A stretch of DNA of 64,000 bases from Shewanella atlantica (GTDB lineage Bacteria > Pseudomonadota > Gammaproteobacteria > Enterobacterales > Shewanellaceae). The position numbers and the translations under genes are program-made. Where the stretch lies: positions 248,001-312,000 of the forward strand of contig NZ_RXNV01000001.1 in the NCBI RefSeq assembly GCF_003966265.1. The letters run 5' to 3'. Of the stretch, positions 62,893-64,000 are shown one piece after another. The stretch's first letter is position 1. The number at the start of each line of letters is the position of its first letter. Under the pieces are notes generated by a model, which saw nothing but the letters and a program-made list of their open reading frames with translations, did no database searches and was not told the origin of the DNA.

Positions 62893-64000
62893 TTACTGTG
62901 CAGTAGAGTAAAGCACTTCACCATTCGCTTTCAATGTAGCGATAAGGGCTCTGTAATCACCTTCGCTGTACTGCGAGCTAAGTCTTTGCTTCAAAGAGCT
63001 CAGCATATTGTCATCAATAGCTTCTGCTGCATTAACTTTATCGAGCACAACTACGGCATAACCGGAAGCAAGCGCAACGGTATCAACGACTGCACTGGCA
63101 GCAGGCTGAGCCATCTGGAAAGCCTTACCGACGATAGCACCATCGATCTCCTGGTCGAAACGACCCAGTTTAGTCTTAGTGACAAAGTCTGTAGATGCAG
63201 AATCAGAGCTGAATGATGTCATCAACTCTTGAGCCTTAGCTCGAGCGACCTCATTAGCTTGCTCCTGCTGAAGACGTCCAACAATGGCGGACTTAACCTT
63301 AGCAAACTCAACAGTACCGGCTGCGGTATGAGACTTGATGCGAATAACCATCGCATGGTTAGCTTCAATCTCAATAACATCACTGTTCATACGATCGAGC
63401 AACACGTTAGTCGAGAACGCTGCCTTCAATACATCAGGAGTATCGAATGGCGCAGGTGCGTTGTTTCTGGCAAATACAGGCGTAGATTTAACTTCAACAC
63501 CTAACTCTTTCGCCGCTTCGCTTAACGTATCGGGGACTTCATAGGTCACATCGGCAAGCGTCTGCTGTAAACCAAAGTACTGATCGATTGCTTGCTTCTC
63601 TTTTAGCTGGGCAAGGATCTTACTCTTCACATCTTCAAATGCAGATTCAGCAGCAGGCTGAACATCAAGCAGCTTGATGATGTGATAGCCAAAGCTGGTT
63701 TTAACTACAGCTGAATAGTCACCTTTAGACAGAGAATAAAGCACTTCGTCAAAAGCTGGCTCCATGACACCAGGCTCAAACCAGTCTAACTGACCGCCTT
63801 GCTCACCACTGAAAGTATCTTCAGATTCAGCTTTAGCCAATTGCGAGAAATCTTCACCCGCTTGCAATTTAGCGTAGATTGCATCAGCCTTTGCCTTAGC
63901 AGCAGAGTCATCGTCACCAAGACTAACAAGAATATGTGCAGCTAAACGCTTCTCAGCTTTTAGATACTGCTGTTTATTCTCATCATAATAAGTCTTAGCT
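62893..64000 (-). CDS. ppiD: Peptidyl-prolyl isomerase D, periplasmic chaperone, N-terminus off the window
   Basis: The frame is open from the right edge to the stop at 62893, giving 369 residues of the C-terminal part. The parvulin domain is visible from AAHILVSLGDDDSAAKAKADAIYAKLQAGEDFSQLAKAESEDTFSGEQGGQLDWFEPGVMEPAFDEVLYSLSKGDYSAVVKTSFGYHIIKLL. The C-terminal region, rich in Ala, Lys and Val, is that of PpiD. PpiD is anchored in the inner membrane and helps newly exported proteins near SecYEG. The N-terminal anchor lies beyond 64000. An internal ATG at 63867 is not the start. Confidence 0.92.
   Translation of the reverse strand, partial: AKTYYDENKQQYLKAEKRLAAHILVSLGDDDSAAKAKADAIYAKLQAGEDFSQLAKAESEDTFSGEQGGQLDWFEPGVMEPAFDEVLYSLSKGDYSAVVKTSFGYHIIKLLDVQPAAESAFEDVKSKILAQLKEKQAIDQYFGLQQTLADVTYEVPDTLSEAAKELGVEVKSTPVFARNNAPAPFDTPDVLKAAFSTNVLLDRMNSDVIEIEANHAMVIRIKSHTAAGTVEFAKVKSAIVGRLQQEQANEVARAKAQELMTSFSSDSASTDFVTKTKLGRFDQEIDGAIVGKAFQMAQPAASAVVDTVALASGYAVVVLDKVNAAEAIDDNMLSSLKQRLSSQYSEGDYRALIATLKANGEVLYSTAQ

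Overview
The window is chromosomal DNA from a marine gammaproteobacterium, most probably a Shewanella or a close relative. The reasons are: the sbcDC, polB/dinG, psp-sap, ppiD and ffs genes are of the gammaproteobacterial type; there is a DUF3450-TtpC-ExbB-ExbD-TonB-TPR cluster of the kind found in Vibrio and Shewanella; the window carries both a TonB receptor and a general porin; and the enoyl reductase is FabV. Species assignment is inference. Nearly all of the window is ordinary core genome. I see no prophage, integrase, tRNA, rRNA operon, CRISPR array or full insertion sequence.

Layout. 1-4.5 kb: an edge-truncated unknown gene, a secreted four-cysteine protein, a divergent OhrR-type regulator and CurA-like reductase, and the patatin RssA. 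4.7-10.2 kb: an SrmB-like helicase, DUF3010, YgjP, a Cys-rich coiled-coil protein behind a promoter that looks Fur-controlled, a periplasmic binding protein and a MepM-type peptidase. 10.2-20 kb: sbcDC, a DUF4010 membrane protein, avtA, a noncoding stretch packed with tiny hairpins, a TSUP exporter and a LysR regulator. 20-26.6 kb: a NERD nuclease-pseudokinase fusion, rraB with an S4 protein, an acetyltransferase, ppiC, a DUF885 lipoprotein and a degenerate GGDEF protein. 26.7-38 kb: the TonB2-type energy module (six genes in one tight operon), a methyltransferase, a large TonB-dependent receptor and a porin. 38.2-46.3 kb: polB diverging from dinG-TSUP-priC around a perfect LexA box, then a DUF2057 protein, a ComFB-like protein, 4.5S RNA and a ComEA-like protein. 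46.7-64 kb: a DASS transporter, methionine gamma-lyase, ycjF-ycjX-pspCBA, pspF, sapABCDF, fabV, a Mop-type protein and ppiD, which runs off the right edge.

How the genes work together. The TonB2 module at 26.7-31.6 kb energises outer-membrane uptake, and the receptor at 33-36 kb is a natural client. PspF, the Psp proteins and YcjX/YcjF form the inner-membrane stress unit. The Sap genes encode a peptide-type ABC importer and stand next to the enoyl reductase, as in E. coli, but FabV replaces FabI. The dinG-TSUP-priC transcript and polB put three DNA-repair or restart genes under one probable SOS operator.

The most unusual items are the microhairpin array at 17.7-18.2 kb, the free-standing NERD plus double-pseudokinase protein, a pair of about 265-bp MITE-like elements with matching ends plus three isolated end-palindromes, a 32-bp perfect palindrome upstream of mepM, and a promoter at 7.37 kb whose -35/-10 spacer is a near-perfect Fur box.
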